Shown here in pieces: positions 12,551 through 25,810 of a DNA stretch of 64,000 nt. The stretch lies in NCBI GenBank assembly GCA_013350335.1, contig CM023539.1, positions 28,017,043 to 28,081,042 on the forward strand, read 5' to 3'. The position numbers and the translations under genes are program-made. The notes beneath the pieces were generated by a model. The model made no database searches, was not told the DNA's origin, and was given only the letters and a program-made list of their open reading frames with translations. This stretch comes from Chimonanthus salicifolius (lineage: Eukaryota > Streptophyta > Magnoliopsida > Laurales > Calycanthaceae). Within the stretch, counting starts at the first letter, position 1; each line of letters opens with the position of its first letter.

Positions 12551-12849
12551 TAAGTGGTTCTTGGAACATTAAGCTTTGCTGAAAATTAGGTGGATAAATG
12601 ATTAATTTGCTGCTATGTACATAAGGTATTTGGATTTCTAGAACGGTGTACAAGCTGTGATCGGAAGACCGTTTAAAGGAAGGGTCAAACAAAGTAATCT
12701 AGCGTAGGTTTCCTACCTTGTTGTAACCACATATCTTATTTGCTGTTTTATGTTTATTTGAATAAGTTATTTGAATGAAATGTTATATTTACAAATGGCA
12801 TGTTTGTATAGACATCTCATGCATGGCATGGGATGATGGTGTTGTAACC

Positions 12850-13003
12850 GGAGGCCACACTTCGTCGGGGCGTCCGAAAGACCACTGTGGGTACCTTGAT
12901 GATGAGAATCCCATCAAGAGGTATCCGGAGGCCACACTCCGTCGGTGCGTCCGAAAGACCACTGTGGGGTACCTTGACGATGAGAATCCCGTCAAGAAGA
13001 GGC
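12850..13003 (+). repeat. 77-bp tandem repeat, two units
   Basis: Units start at 12850 and 12927. Each runs GGAGGCCACACT(C/T)CGTCGG, CGTCCGAAAGACCACTGTGG, GTACCTTGA and a GAGAATCCC(A/G)TCAAGA end. This is the class A counterpart of the minisatellite at 2054-2235. Confidence 0.88.
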
Positions 13004-14522
13004 TATATAGAATGGTGATGGGTGGGACTCATTACATGTTCATTTCATACATAGCATGTTTTATGGAATTTTGACATTCATGTATTATTACATTATTTGC
13101 ATGTTTTATACTAACCATGTGGTAGCCCTATTCGGAAACACTACTGGGCGCGTTGATCTAACGCCCTATCTCTACCTTAGTGGATGACGCAGGAAAGACA
13201 ACGAATGAGGACCGAGAAGGGGACCAAGCAAAGAAGCTTGGGCGGTTTGAATGATTGGAATGGACTATGAATGGACTATTTATGGACTTGTTATTTGATT
13301 TATTTGGACAATGTAATTTGGTAATTAGATGTGTTGGCATGTAATAATTAGTTAAGTAGATGCTATGGTTTGGTTTATTTTGGATGGTTTGGAATGAATG
13401 GTAGACTGAGGTCATTTGGTAATATTGGAAAATAAATCTTGTACTTTGCTATCATAAGTTATAAATTGAGTAGATATAAGTTCTATTATAACCTCAGTTA
13501 GACTAAGACTAAGTATATTCCGCATGTTGTATTGGTACCATGTGTGGATCAGTTTTATGGACTTAGTTCATACGCACATAGGCTTGGCCAGTTAAGGGTC
13601 GGATTTAGAGATCCGAACTTAACTCGCGTCGTGACACTCCGCCCCGATCACTTGATTATTATATTTAAAAAAAAAAATAAACTCTGATATTTAGAGTGAA
13701 AAGGGTGGGGTGTTACAGGAAGAGTATGGTTTTATTTCAAAATTCAAATGTTGGAAAGATGGAAGAATATGGTTTTATTTCAAAATTTACACGTTGGAGA
13801 GATGAAGGTGGGTTAAAATTTGAAATTCAAGCAAATGAAGATGTTTATGGATTAATCTTCAAATTAAAACAAAGGAGATGGAAGAGTTATATTTGATACA
13901 CGTTGGAGGTGGTTTAAAATTTGAAATTCAAGCAAATGAAGATGTTTATGGATTAATCTTCAAATTCAAACAAAGGAGATGGAAGAGTTATATTTGATAC
14001 ACGTTGGAGGTGGTTTAAAATTTGAAATTCAAGCAAATGGAGATGTTTATGGTCTAACTATCAAATTCAAACTCTCCCTCTCCCACTTGGCTATCTCTCT
14101 CCCTCACACTCTCTCTTGGCCGGCCAGCAACCTAAGAGAAAGAAGATCAAACATTTGGAAAATTCTTATCCCATTTTCTCTCTCTTGGCCGTTCCTCTCA
14201 AAGACTTGAAGTAATTTTTCCATCTCAATTTTTTCTATCTCCCTCAAATCTATACCTTAGCCGAACCACCTCAAGGACTGCAACAAGGTCAGTCTCGGCT
14301 AAAGGAGAAGTAAGGAAGGACTAAGAAAGGAATGGAAGAACAAGCCGGAGTAAAGATCAAGAGGTAGATGAAGAACCAAAGGAGTGGCGGTATTGGTAAG
14401 TGCACTATAAACCCTTGTTAAATAAATTGGTTAAGGGAATATGATCTGGCCCTTGTATGGCCGAATCTATCAAGGGTTTAGATCATGGATTATGCTATTT
14501 AAAAAAAGGGTAAAACATGGAT

Positions 14523-15487
14523 CATAGGGTTCGGCCACTTGGGATGGCCGAACCCCATGAAAGGACTTGATAATTTTAGGGTTTGTGAGACTTAAAAAGC
14601 ATACAATGTCATGGAGGTTTTTAGGTGTTTTAAATGGAGTTAAGTTTAATATTTTGGATGGCTGAACCATATGGTTATTATGGCTAAAGTGTTGAGCCTA
14701 AATTATATATAAATGATGGAATGATTGAGTCAAGAGAACCATAGGGTTCGGCCATGTGTATGGCCGAACCCCATGGACTATTTTGATGGGATAATCAGAT
14801 TAAGAATATGTTTGAAATTTATGAATTGTTATATGCTTTTGATTTAAGAATCACATATGGTTATTTATGGATTTAGTATTAAAGTGATCAACCATGATAG
14901 ATGATAGAACAAGGAATCAAAATCCATAGGGTGAGGTTCGGCCATGTAGTATGGCCGAACCCCACTAATGGTTATTTGGTGGACTTAGTGGTTAACTTAT
15001 AATGTAATTGGAGATGGATGTATGAAGGATTTAAAGGACCAAATTAAGTTGGTGAGGTTCGGCCATATTATATGGCCGAACCCCACTAAGGTGGGTTTGT
15101 TATGGACATTAGTTATTAAGCAAAATTAAACAAGGGTTATGCAAGTGGCAAGATTGTAAATATGAATGAAATGTTCAAAGGAAAGAAGGGTCAAAATCAA
15201 AGTGGTAATGTTCGGCCATGTTGTATGGCCGAACCCTACCAAGGTATGTTTGTAGTTGAGGTGTTTAATTAAGTTATTTGAATGGTGTGTTTGGGCTTAA
15301 GAATCCAAAGGAGGGATTAAAACAAAAATAAGTGAGGTTCAGCTATGGTGTATGGCCGAACCCCACAAGGTTGCATTTGGTGGATTGGAGTTTGTATATA
15401 AGTTATTTGTAAGGTTTTGGTTAAATAAAAAGAGTGACCAAAATTTAAGTGGGTGAGGTTCGGCCATGGGGTATGGTCGAACCCCAC
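14523..15487. repeat. Class A hairpin array (7 inverted repeats)
   Basis: Hairpins are near 14526, 14743, 14933, 15054, 15209, 15333 and 15456. Loops vary (ACTTGGG, GTGT, GTAGT, ATTAT) while the arms are nearly constant. Order and flanking text follow the array at 11705-12550, so the array was inherited as a block. Confidence 0.9.
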
Positions 15488-15817
15488 AAAGTGGTTTTTG
15501 GTACTTAGACTTAGTTGGAAATTAAATGGACATGTGTTTGACTTTTTGTTATATAAACAAGGTAACGGGACTTCTTGAACGGTGCACAAATCGTGAACAG
15601 GTGACGATTTAAGAAGAGTGGACCATTTAAGTGATCATTGAGTAGGTTTCCTACCTCTTTGTAACCACACTTATACTTGATGTTTTATCTTTATTTTGAT
15701 GAGATATATGTGTTAAACTATTATGTTTCATTGTGGATTTGAATGTTAAGATTTATTTACAAATGCCATGTATTCATAGACATCTCATGCATGGCATGGG
15801 GTGATGGTTATGTAACC

Positions 15818-15952
15818 GGAGGCCACACTCCTTCGGGACGTCCGAAAGACCACAGTGGGGTACCTTAATGATGAGAATCCCATCAAGAGGAAACCGGAGG
15901 CCACACTCCGTCGGGGCATCCGAAAGACCACTGTGGGGTACTTTGGTGATGG
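15818..15952 (+). repeat. 78-bp tandem repeat, two units
   Basis: Units start at 15818 and 15896. They have the same composition as 12850-13003, with a few substitutions and an incomplete second unit. Confidence 0.85.
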
Positions 15953-16640
15953 CTGTATATATTTGTGATGGGTGGGACTCATTACATTTGCATACATACA
16001 TAGCATTATTTTTGTAAGATTTTGATGATCATGTACTATTATGTTATATGCATGTTTTTATTCTAACCTTGTGGTAGCCGTAATCGGAAGACCTACTGGG
16101 CGTGTTGATCTAACACCCTATTTCTATCCTTAGTGGATGACACAGGAAAGGGAAAGGTCGAGGATCGCAAAGGAAACCAAGCATAGGAGCTTGGGCTTTT
16201 GAATGAACTTATTTATGGATGGACTTATTTATGGATATTTTGTTTAAGTTTACATGGACATGTAATTTGTTAGCTAGATGTGGGCATGTAATAATTTAGT
16301 ATTATTTGCTATGGTTTGGGATGATTGTTTAAGTTGAGGTAACTTTGGAAAAATGACCATGTACTTTGCTATCTAATAAAATGGAGTAGATTTAGGTTCC
16401 ATTATAATCCGCAGTTAGTTTAGGTAATATTCCGTAACGATCATACTTTATTATGTGAGAACCATTCTCATGGACTTAGTCCATGCTCACATAGGCTTGG
16501 CCAGTTAAGGGTCAGGACTTTAAAAGTCCGGACTTAACTCGCGTCGTGACACTCCGCTCTTATCACTTGTTTATTTATTTAAAAAAAAAAAAAAATAGGC
16601 TCTGATATCAGAGTGAAAAAGGGTGGGGTGTTATAGGGGA

Positions 16641-16941
16641 AGTGGTTTATCGATTGTTACTCCCTCTGCAGTTGTCATCACTGCACGATGTATTTCATGT
16701 ATCCATGTTGAGAAAGTATAATCCTGATCCCTCGAATTTGCTGTATGTACAAGACATAGAAGTGCAAAGCGACGTGACTTACGTCGAAAGGCCTATCAGA
16801 GTGGTGGAGACGGAACAAAGGGTGTTACAGAACCGGGCAATTCAATTATTCAAGGTGGTATGGGACCGGCATCGTAATGAGGAAGCCACTTGGGAACTTG
16901 AATCAGAAATGAGAGCAACTCATCCTGAGCTTTTTGTATAA
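16641..16941 (+). pseudogene. Ty3/gypsy integrase C-terminus and chromodomain-like tail (Tekay-2)
   Basis: This open stretch continues the polyprotein broken at 9653. It carries LPLQLSSLHDVFHVSMLRKY, the conserved segment after the integrase GPF/Y module, then PSNLLYVQD, YVERPIRVVETEQRVL, and a chromodomain-like end with VVWDRHRNEEATWELESEMR before the stop at 16939-16941. It has no internal stop, so it is the least damaged C-terminus in the window. It cannot be expressed as a complete protein because upstream pol is broken in several places. Confidence 0.9.
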
Positions 16942-16982
16942 GTTGTTTGAAACCCTACTTCGCTTGATTTTCGAACGAAAAT

Positions 16983-17000
16983 TTCAAAAGAGGGTAATAT
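16983..17000 (+). other. Polypurine tract of Tekay-2
   Basis: TTCAAAAGAGGGTAATAT immediately precedes the 3' LTR start at 17001, as in the copy at 121-139. Confidence 0.7.
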
Positions 17001-18329
17001 TGTAACACCCGAATTTTCATCACTTATAATATATTGGATTTGGCCTTTTTTGAATTACAAATTGATTGAATTTAAGATTAATGGATGAAATGGGCCTTAG
17101 ATGGGTAAGAATCAGGTCAATAACCCAATTAAAATCCAATGGATCATGGATAGAATTTGGTTTAAAAACAATTGGGTAAATGTAATTAAATGAGTCAATT
17201 ACCCAATGGGTCATAGATGAGCTAATTTTAAAGTAAATGGGTAAGGTTAACTTAATTGGGTCAGCTATCCAATTGAGATCCAATGTATAAATCCACTTCA
17301 TCAAGTGAGGTGGCATGTATGTGAGGTGGCATTGCCATGTGGCATGCATGGAAGCCAACTAAAACAAAGTGCCACATCATTGAGTGACACGGCCAAGGTG
17401 GGACCTAAATGCAATATAGTGTATGGTCGGCTAAACCATGGTTGACTTGGTCAACCATGAATGAGTCCAATCGAATTAAGGTGTGGTTGAGTGGAATTAT
17501 TTCGAGTTGGAGATTAAATTACTTGAGTTGAGTAAGAATTGAGTTCAAATGAATTAAAGTGAGTTAAGATGAGAAGTTGAAGAGACCTTTATCTCAAGTG
17601 AGTTGAATAGGAAGATGGAAAGTTTTCATCTCATGGGGATGAAAACCCATGACTCGATGGAAGTCAAAGAGAGCTCTTAAGCTTAAGCCAAGTGTCCTCT
17701 TGGTTTAAGCCAAGGGACTCCTTGGAAGGACCAAACTTAAATGGGAAGATGAAAGATTTTGAGCTATTACTTAAAAGACACAACCCAAGGGGCACACCCC
17801 ACCTCTTGGCCGATCACTCTCCTGTTACACAAAACTCTCCTCTATCTCTCTACACCATTTACACCATCGATACTTAGAGGATTTGCTGAAGAACAAAGAA
17901 AAGAGAGAAGGAGTAAGGAAGGAGTACAGACCAAAAGAAAAGAAGGAGATGGGGAAAATGTATGTTTTAAGTATGAGAATAATATAGGATTAAGATTAAG
18001 AGGAAGCCATAGCTTGGCCATGGAGTGGCCGAATCTATGATTTCATAATGGATGAAATGGAATGGCCAAAATGTTTTAAGGCCATGGAAATTAGAAAACC
18101 ATTCGAGGAATGATTAAAGGTTGAAAACAAACATATGATGATATTCAAATCCATGTTGAGATATTAAGATTTATAGTTATGAAAAGGACTCTAGCTTTGG
18201 CTAGAGGGTAGAGTAAAACCAACTAAGAGATGTATGGTTGATGTTAAATATGTTTTAAATTAATAAGGAATGGATTCCATGAAGAAAAGTTTAGCCAAAG
18301 AATCGAACTAAAGAGACTGACAAACAATT

Positions 18330-18897
18330 AGTCGACTGAACTGGTATTGGACGAATCAGAAATAAGTTTTTGGGAGTTTCAGCCAACTGAATCTTGTGAT
18401 TCAGTCGACTGAACATGGACAGAAGTAAAATATACAAGGTTTATTGGTGCTTCAGCAGACTGAATCTGCGATTCAGTCGACTGAACACAGATGTAACAAA
18501 TAAGAAAAGGGATCAAGCATGTTTCAGCCGACTGAATCTATGATTCCGTCGACTGAATGATTACTTATCAAACATGAAAATTATTCGTTGAGGATTCAGT
18601 CGAGTGAATCATGGATTTAGTCGACTGAATCTATACTGGCCGAACACATAGCAAAATGGATCTAAAGTCAGCCGACTGAATCTGTGATTCAGTCGACTGA
18701 AAGAGGATTGACTGAGAATACAAAGGGTTTGACTCAGAGTCAGCAGACTAAAAGGTAACGAGTTGAGGAATAAACAACACTGAGTTGGGTTTCAGTCGAC
18801 TAAATGTGTATTTCAATTGACTGAAAGTTTACGGTAAGGCAGAACACTGTATCTGGGTATGATTCAGTCGACTGAATTCCTGATTCTGTTGACTGAA
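18330..18897. repeat. Class B palindrome array
   Basis: Roughly seven pairs of GACTGAATC / GATTCAGTCGACTGAA occur at 60-100 bp intervals, in the same order as 5110-5679 with scattered changes (GATTCCGTCGACTGAA, GATTTAGTCGACTGAA). Confidence 0.9.
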
Positions 18898-19151
18898 TTG
18901 AAAAGTTGATTTTTTTTTTTAATGATGTTTTCATAAACATCAGTCTATCTGGAAGGATGTAAGTGATGATTTAATTGAAATGTATAATTAAATTGATTAT
19001 TGTATACGAATGAATTCATTAAGGTAAAGAGATTTCGCAAATGGGTGTGCGATTAGTTTTGACGTAATCGTTGCACTGTCACATCACAAAACAGAAGGGA
19101 TATTGTACTAGGATTTGGTAGGATTCCTATCTTATTGAAATACACGTGGAT

Positions 19152-19153
<2 letters not shown>

Positions 19154-19200
<47 letters not shown>
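19154..19200. repeat. (TA)n microsatellite
   Basis: About 23 AT dinucleotides follow GGATCTTATATAT. The same site in the LTR at 37141-40433 (near 39230) has only a few, so this is a length-variable repeat within the class B LTR. Confidence 0.9.
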
Positions 19201-19204
<4 letters not shown>

Positions 19205-19276
19205 GTTACTGCTTTGTGTTTCCAAACATGATGACTTACTTTGATCCAAGAAATGTATATGATTATGAACCATTTT

Positions 19277-20449
19277 TGTAATGCCCCGCCCTTTTCCACC
19301 CTTCCGAAAAGCAGAGTCTAACTTTTTTTTTTAAATAAGTGAAGAGAGCAGGGAGCATCACGACGCGAGCTAAGTCCGGATTTCCAAAGTCCGACCCTTA
19401 ACTGGCCAAACCTATGTGTGCATGGACCAAGTCCATGAAAACCCAACTACACATAGAACTAAGTAAAACTTGCGGAATATACATAACTAATTGCGGAATA
19501 AATCAAATATGCGGAATAACAATAGGATGACAATCCTATTCCATATGAGATAGCAAAGTACAAGTCCTATCTACAATAACTTAAATTAAATATCCAACTC
19601 CAAACAAACCAAACCATAGCAGTATTTTACGTTATTACATATCCATGCAAATTATCCAAATAACAATAAATAAGAGTTCATTCCAATATCCAAGCTCCTA
19701 TGTTTGGCTTCCTTCACGATCCTCGGCCTTTCCCTTTCCCTTTCCTGCGTCTTCCACTAAGGTAGAAGTAGGGCGTTAGACAACGCGCCCAGTAGGTATT
19801 CTGATTAGGGCTAACACATGAGTTAGTATATAAAAACCAAATATAATATACCATATCATACTTATAAAACATCGTATCCAAAATCATGTATGATAATAGA
19901 GATCCAATCATACAGATAAAAACCAGTAAACTTGCATGATAATAAAGATCATATCATGCCGAATCAATGCCATGCCATGCCATGCTAGCATAAGTCTTAT
20001 GCAATGAGTCCCACCCATCACATACATATAATCTCTTGATAGTATTCGCATCTCTTGGTAGTATTCTCATATCTTGATAGTATTCTCATCTCTTGATAGT
20101 ATTCACCACATCAAATTACTCCTCACGACTTACTGACCCCCAGACGGAGCGTGGGTCTCTGGCTTAAAGTATCCTCCTGGTGGGACGCTCACCACCTAAG
20201 GAGGCCCCACAGTTGCATCACGGACATTCCAACAGAGTGTGGGCTCTGGTTGCATAACATCCCCCCCCATGCCATGCATGAGATGCAAATTCCAATCATG
20301 CTACAGAATATTAAAAAAACATAGCATGAAAATCCCATAATTGCAACATATTGTTTGATACCAAAATAATTTATCAAACATGAAATAAAATCATCAAAAA
20401 TACATAATACATATCCATGGTTTCAATGATGTAGGAATCCTACCAAAAG
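19277..20449. repeat. Left arm of a 1.1-kb inverted repeat
   Basis: This segment is the reverse complement of 27092-28197 along its length. Shared subfamily text includes TTGATTCGGCATGATATGATC, the CATGCATGAGATGCAAATT region and ATGATGTAGGAATCCT at the inner limit, where other LTRs read CAAGGTAGG. The arms are closer to each other than to other class A copies in the window by eye. Confidence 0.8.
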
Positions 20450-20596
20450 ACCGCTCAAGTGTCCTTTGCTTCTAAATCCGGCAACTTCTCACGGTCTTGC
20501 ACCGTTTGTGAGGTCCCGTCACCTTGTTTATATATCAACAAGTCAAGACAATATCTAAATAATTTCCAATTAAGTCTAAGTCCTTACACACACTTT

Positions 20597-21824
20597 GTGG
20601 GGTTCGGTCCATACACCATGGCCGAACCTCACTTACTTTCTATGATCCTTCTTGGATCTATTACTCCATCACCACTTAGTTAATCCTTTAACAATTACTC
20701 ATCTACCATTGGTAACCACCTAAGTCCACGAAATACAAGCTTGTGGGGTTCGGCCATACAACATGGCCGAACCTCACTTCCTTATTTTGGTGCCTTTCTT
20801 ATAGTCCTTTGATCATTAATTTAAAACCAAGATCAAACTACCTTGATTCATACCTCTAATCAATTGTACCATAATTATTTGACCTTGATAATAACCTAAG
20901 TCCATAAAAATATCCCCCATGGGGTTCGGCCATACACCATGGCCGAACCCATGGTCCATCATTTTTTGCCATATTTACATTTTTGCCACTCCTTCTTCCC
21001 TTTGTTTAATATTGCTAATAACCCATGTTCATATAACAATCCACCTTAGTGGGGTTCGGCCATACCCCATGGCCGAACCTCACCAACTCAAATTTGATCT
21101 TTTTAATCCTTTCTAATTAAATCCAAATGCCATTCAAATCATCTAATTACCTAGCCCTTAGTCTTCCATCATTGTCACTCTATGGGGTTTGGCCCTACAC
21201 ATGGCCGAACCCTATATTTCCTTTTATCCATTAAAATCTTTAACCATTTAAAACCTTTTAAAACACACACCATACTTAGTACTTGCTGGGGTTCGGCCAT
21301 ACCCATGGCTGAACCTCACCCTTTTGGTTTTGGTGCTCCACTTGCCATTCTTGTTGATGAACAATAGACATCTAAGTCCATCATTCTTTCATCTATGTTA
21401 ACCTTTTAAAACATCATAAAAACCATTAACAAATTTCTAATCATATACTTAAATCCAAATACCCATACAAGGGTCCATGGGGTTCGGCCATACACATGGC
21501 CGAACCCTATGGTTCTCTTGACTCAAACATTCCATTCTTTGTGCATGGTTCATGCCCCATATTTTAGCCATAATCATAGTATGGTTCAGCCTATCCAATG
21601 GCCAACCCAAAACATACATCTTATCTCTAATTAAAACATCTAAAAATCTCCATAATATTGCATGGTTTTTAACTTTCAAAAACCATCAAAATAACCCAAT
21701 CACTTCATGGGGTTCGGCCATCCAAAGTGGCCGAACCCTATGATCCACTTTTTATCCTTTTTAAACAGCACTATCCAAGGTTTAAACCCTTGATGGATTC
21801 GGCCATACCATGGCCAAATCATGC
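20597..21824. repeat. Class A hairpin array (9 inverted repeats)
   Basis: Hairpins are near 20599, 20747, 20922, 21053, 21184, 21292, 21480, 21711 and 21793. This is one of the two longest arrays of this type in the window. The last has drifted arms (GGATTCGGCCAT, ATGGCCAAATC). Confidence 0.88.
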
Positions 21825-22100
21825 TCCCTTTTACCAATTTATTTAACTAAATTTTTATGAAACACTTACCAATCCTCTTAGCCTCTTTTCTTGCCTTTTG
21901 ATCCTTGCTTTCCTTCCTTCTTGCTCCCTTAGTCCCTTAGCAGATTATGTACTTGATCAATGGTGAAAACACCAAAGGCTAGTTCGGCCAAGGAGGTAGG
22001 TTTTTGAGAGAGAGGGAGAGATGAAAGCTCCAAGCCTTTTGCAATGTAAAATTCAGCCAAAGAGTGTGGTTTGCCTCTTTTGCATATCAGCCCCTTAAAC

Positions 22101-25100
22101 TGTAATGGCCCGGAAATTGTAAAGTAATATATATGTGTTATTATTTATTTTTTTTATGGTGGAAATTGGAAATTGGATGGAATAGATAGTAAATGGATCA
22201 AAATGGACAAAGGCCCAACTAGGGATTATGGATTGGATTTAATTTATCTTAATGGTCAATGATGGTCAAATTGGGCCAAGGATAGTCAAATTGGGCCCAA
22301 TACCCATTTGGGACTCAATGGGTCAAAATAATGTAAACTCTAAGGTAAATGGATAGGAGAGAACTTAATTGGGTCATGGGCCCAATGGTGATCCAATAAG
22401 GGAAATGGATTAAATTGAATTTTAATCACCTAAGTTAGTATTAATTAGACCTAAGAAACATGGCCAAGTGGGACCCACCTCCACCTCACCAAGTGAGGTG
22501 GCATGTGGACCCAAGATTCGGTGGGGCCGGCCACCATGGTTGAATTGGTCAACCATGGGTGTATGAAGGCAAGTTAAGTAAGTGGAATTAAGCTAAATGG
22601 GGTTAATTAGCCTAATGATTTAATTAAGCAATTAAGTAAGCTTATCCAAAAAGGTGGTCAAAGAGGGAAGACCCAAATCAAACCACCTCATCTCCAAATA
22701 CACAAAGAAAAACGTTGGCTAGGGTGTTGGGGTCAAAAAGCATATAAAATATCTATGGGGTGGTTGGGAAAGTTAACGTTAAAGTGTAAAGATAAGATAA
22801 GTTCTATCTTATTTTTTTCCCATCTTTTTCCATCTAACTCCCATTCCACTCTTTCCCTCTCTCTCACTCCCTCATGGACGTCCCCGACTAGGAAGAGAAG
22901 AGAAGAAAAAAATTAAGGAAGAAGAAGAAGAAAAGCTTGGAAGAAAAGAGAGGAGGAAGTTGTAAGTTGGGTTATCCCTTTAAGATCAAACTATAGAATC
23001 CTATTTTCTCATCTCCATCTTTTGCTCTCCCTCTCTCAAGCAAACCCAACCTTGGCCAATCCTAAGTTAGGAGGGTTTCACCATTGATCAAGCATCTTGA
23101 CCTACCAAAGATCAAGAGCAAGGAGAAAGGAGCCTAAGGAAGCCGACGGGAGTGGCGGAAATCGGAGGAGACGACGGATTGTGAGTATTTCTTAAACAAG
23201 AAATTTTGGATTTTTAGGGTTTAAGATTTGGGATTTATTTTGTAAATTTAATGGTGGCCTAATGATTTTATGCCATGGATTTAAAATCCATCAATTTGAA
23301 GGATGGAAAGTGGACAAAACCCTAATGGGTAAATTAGGGTTAGTTTAAGGAAAAATAAATGGATTAAGGAATGTAATGTAATTAAGTTATTAAGCATGGA
23401 ATTATGTGGAATTGGAAGGTAATGTGTGATTTTCTTAGGGTTTTAAGGTATGGAGGACATTGTGTAATTTAATTATGTAAAAATGGAAGCATGGAGAATG
23501 TTTATGGTTTTAGGGTTTAATGATTAAATGTTGGCAAATTGTTTTAAAGGGATGGTAAATAAATAAAAAAATGCATGGGAGAAGTGCAAGATGTTGATGG
23601 CCTTAACAATGGTAGATGATGGAGTATTTTATTAGGTTTTGTAAAAATGGTAGAGGGGAATGAACCCCATGGTAGATGATTGGGTTAATTATTAGGGTTT
23701 ATAAGAATGGGAGACAATGAGGGTGGTTAATGATTTTAGGGTTTTAAAATGATTAAATGTAGGTAATTGAGGAAATTATAATGGAGTGTTTAAGGTTAAA
23801 ATTATTGGATCATGAACCATGGGTTCGGCCATGGTGAATGGCTGAACCCTATGGTGGTGTAATGGTAGTTTAAATGAGTACAAAAAATGGGGAAAATGAT
23901 GGTTTTATGATGGTTTGATGATGATTGTAAATGGATTTAAAGTGTGATAAAGGATGATGATTGAAATGTATAAGTTAAGCCCCTTCATGGAAGGGCTTAT
24001 GATGGGTTCAAATGTATAAGTAGGCCAAAGAAAAAAAAATGGGAAAAGGACGCCATGGGTGCGGCCATGGTGTATGGCCGAACCCATGGCCCAATTGTGA
24101 GCCTTTTGGTGGGTTAAATTGGATGGTGAATGATGTTTGTGGCCTCCAAAGGGAATGAGTGGGTAATGGACTCATTGTAGTTAAATGCATAAGGTAAACC
24201 CCATGGGAAGAATTGATGAATTGGGTATTTTGAACCCATGGCCCATTGGTGAACCATTTAAAGGGTTAAGTATGGGGTTTTGGATTGGTTTAAATGAATA
24301 AGGTTAGATTAATTAAATGGATAATCTTAATGGTCATGTGACATAATTGAATGGATCATTATTGGACCTAAGTTAGGGATCCAAGCTTATAATCAATTAT
24401 GAACTTAGTTAGGCAAGGGTGAGTGGTTGATTAACCATGGAGAAGAGGTAGTGGCAAAACCGTAATTAATGACCAAAATGAAGAACTCCATGGGAGAGGA
24501 CCATGTATTTAGGGGCACTAAGTGATAAGTTTATGTATGGTTAAATAAAGCCTAGGAGGCTGATTTTAGACTCATGTACTTAAAAATATATAATGGATTA
24601 AATGGGACCCGCAAAACCTAAATAGTGACTTATTTTCATATGGACTTGGAAATGTGAATGGACTTAGAAATAGTTAAAATGTGGACTGATTATGTGTATG
24701 TAATAGGGTATTGGATATCACGAGCGGTACGCGTGTCGGTAGCCGGATTATCGGACGAAACCGTAAAAGGACGCGAGTCGGTATTCGGTAGGATTCCTAC
24801 CTATTTGTTAGCCATGGATTAGATGCTGTGTGATTGGTTTATTGGTTTATTTTTAGTAATTATATTGATTGGTTGTATGATGGGTTTTAAGATTATGATA
24901 TGTTTAAGATGGATTCTTATGGCTGTGAATTATGTTTAAGGTTATGCATTATAAGTTAAGGCTATGTATGATATGTTAAGGTTATGAGTTATAAATATTA
25001 CATAGCATAATGCATTACATCTCATGCATGGCATGGGCGGAAAAAAATAAACAAACCGGAGTCCATGCTCGGTCGGGGCGACCGAGAACAGGCATGGGGA

Positions 25101-25810
25101 TACCTTGACGAGGTCTTGCCGTCAAGGGGGATATGACATCATGATGGTAGGGATGATGGGTGGGATTCATAACATAGACACCTATGGCATGGCATTCACT
25201 TTATATTTTCATTATATGATGGTTTGCCAGTTTTCATTGTGTTATTATTTGTATGCTGTTATTACTAATCCATGTGCTAGCCCTACTCGGAGTCCTACTG
25301 GACGTGTGGTCTAACTGCCCTACTTCTACCCTAGCTAATGACGTAGGAAATGCCGGAGTAGAAGGACGAGACGGGAGCCAAGCTTAGGAGCTTAGGAAGG
25401 TGGACTAATTATTTTGTTTAAGTTTATTTTGGGAAATGTGTATTTATATAGTTTAGCTTGTCGGAAATGTAATATTTTAAACTTATTACTATGATTTGGA
25501 TTTTATTGTAGACATATGATGTTATGGCATTTTAGTAATTAAATGATGAAATCTTCCCTGTTATCTAGAAAAAATTGGTAGGGTAGTATCTATTATCATT
25601 CCGTATTTAATGCATTATTCCTCGAGCTTACTTCTACGGGTGAACCATTCTCCGTGGACTCCATTCCACGCACTCGTAGGGTTGGCTAGTTAAGGACCGG
25701 GCTTTAGAAGCTCGGACTTAACTCGCGTCATGACGTCCGTGCCCTTTGTCACTTATTAATTAAAAAAAAAAATTAGACTCTGATTTCGGTGAAAAGGGGC
25801 GGGCGTTACA
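22101..25810 (+). mobile_element. Class A solo LTR with TSD TAAAC
   Basis: The 3710-bp unit runs from TGTAATGGCCCGG to GGGGCGGGCGTTACA. TAAAC at 22096-22100 is repeated at 25811-25815. It lies in the leader zone of the minus LTR 19277-26880. It has only two clear TTCGGCCAT hairpins (23816-23854, 24053-24090). Its middle is instead long AT-rich text with repeated AGGGTTT and ATGGTAGATGAT words (23200-23760). The distal block contains one GGAGTCCATGCTCGGTCGGGG unit near 25060. There is no coding region. Confidence 0.93.

Larger units (their letters stand above)
10137..13717 (+). mobile_element. Class A solo LTR with TSD GGAAG
   Basis: The 3581-bp unit runs from TGTAACACCCTGG to GGGTGGGGTGTTACA. 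GGAAG at 10132-10136 recurs at 13718-13722. It is inserted in the AATTCAAAT-rich zone of the LTR at 9654-16635, and the host text (ATTCAAATGTTGGAAG, then AGTATGG) reads on across it. Inside are an AATTGGGTC-rich start, several short copies of a TTTCATTTCAAGAATGAAAC inverted repeat (10570, 10905), six TTCGGCCAT hairpins and the 77-bp minisatellite. Confidence 0.93.
9654..16635 (+). mobile_element. Class A solo LTR with TSD GGGGA, itself interrupted
   Basis: It starts TGTAATACCCC inside the integrase C-terminus of Tekay-2 and ends GGGTGGGGTGTTATA. GGGGA lies at 9649-9653 and 16636-16640. Without it the polyprotein reads straight through the junction. A second solo LTR (10137-13717) interrupts it, so its own length is about 3.4 kb. 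It holds an AATTCAAAT-rich early zone, a minisatellite of two to three near-identical units of about 70-85 bp at 13790-14070, a CTCTCTT-rich stretch near 14070-14200, seven TTCGGCCAT hairpins and the conserved 3' block ending with an A-run near 16580. Confidence 0.92.

Noticed and set aside
12775..13074. 99-codon open frame with repeated residues
   Set aside because: The repetition is the 77-bp minisatellite read in one frame; 15774-16006 gives unrelated frames from the same DNA.
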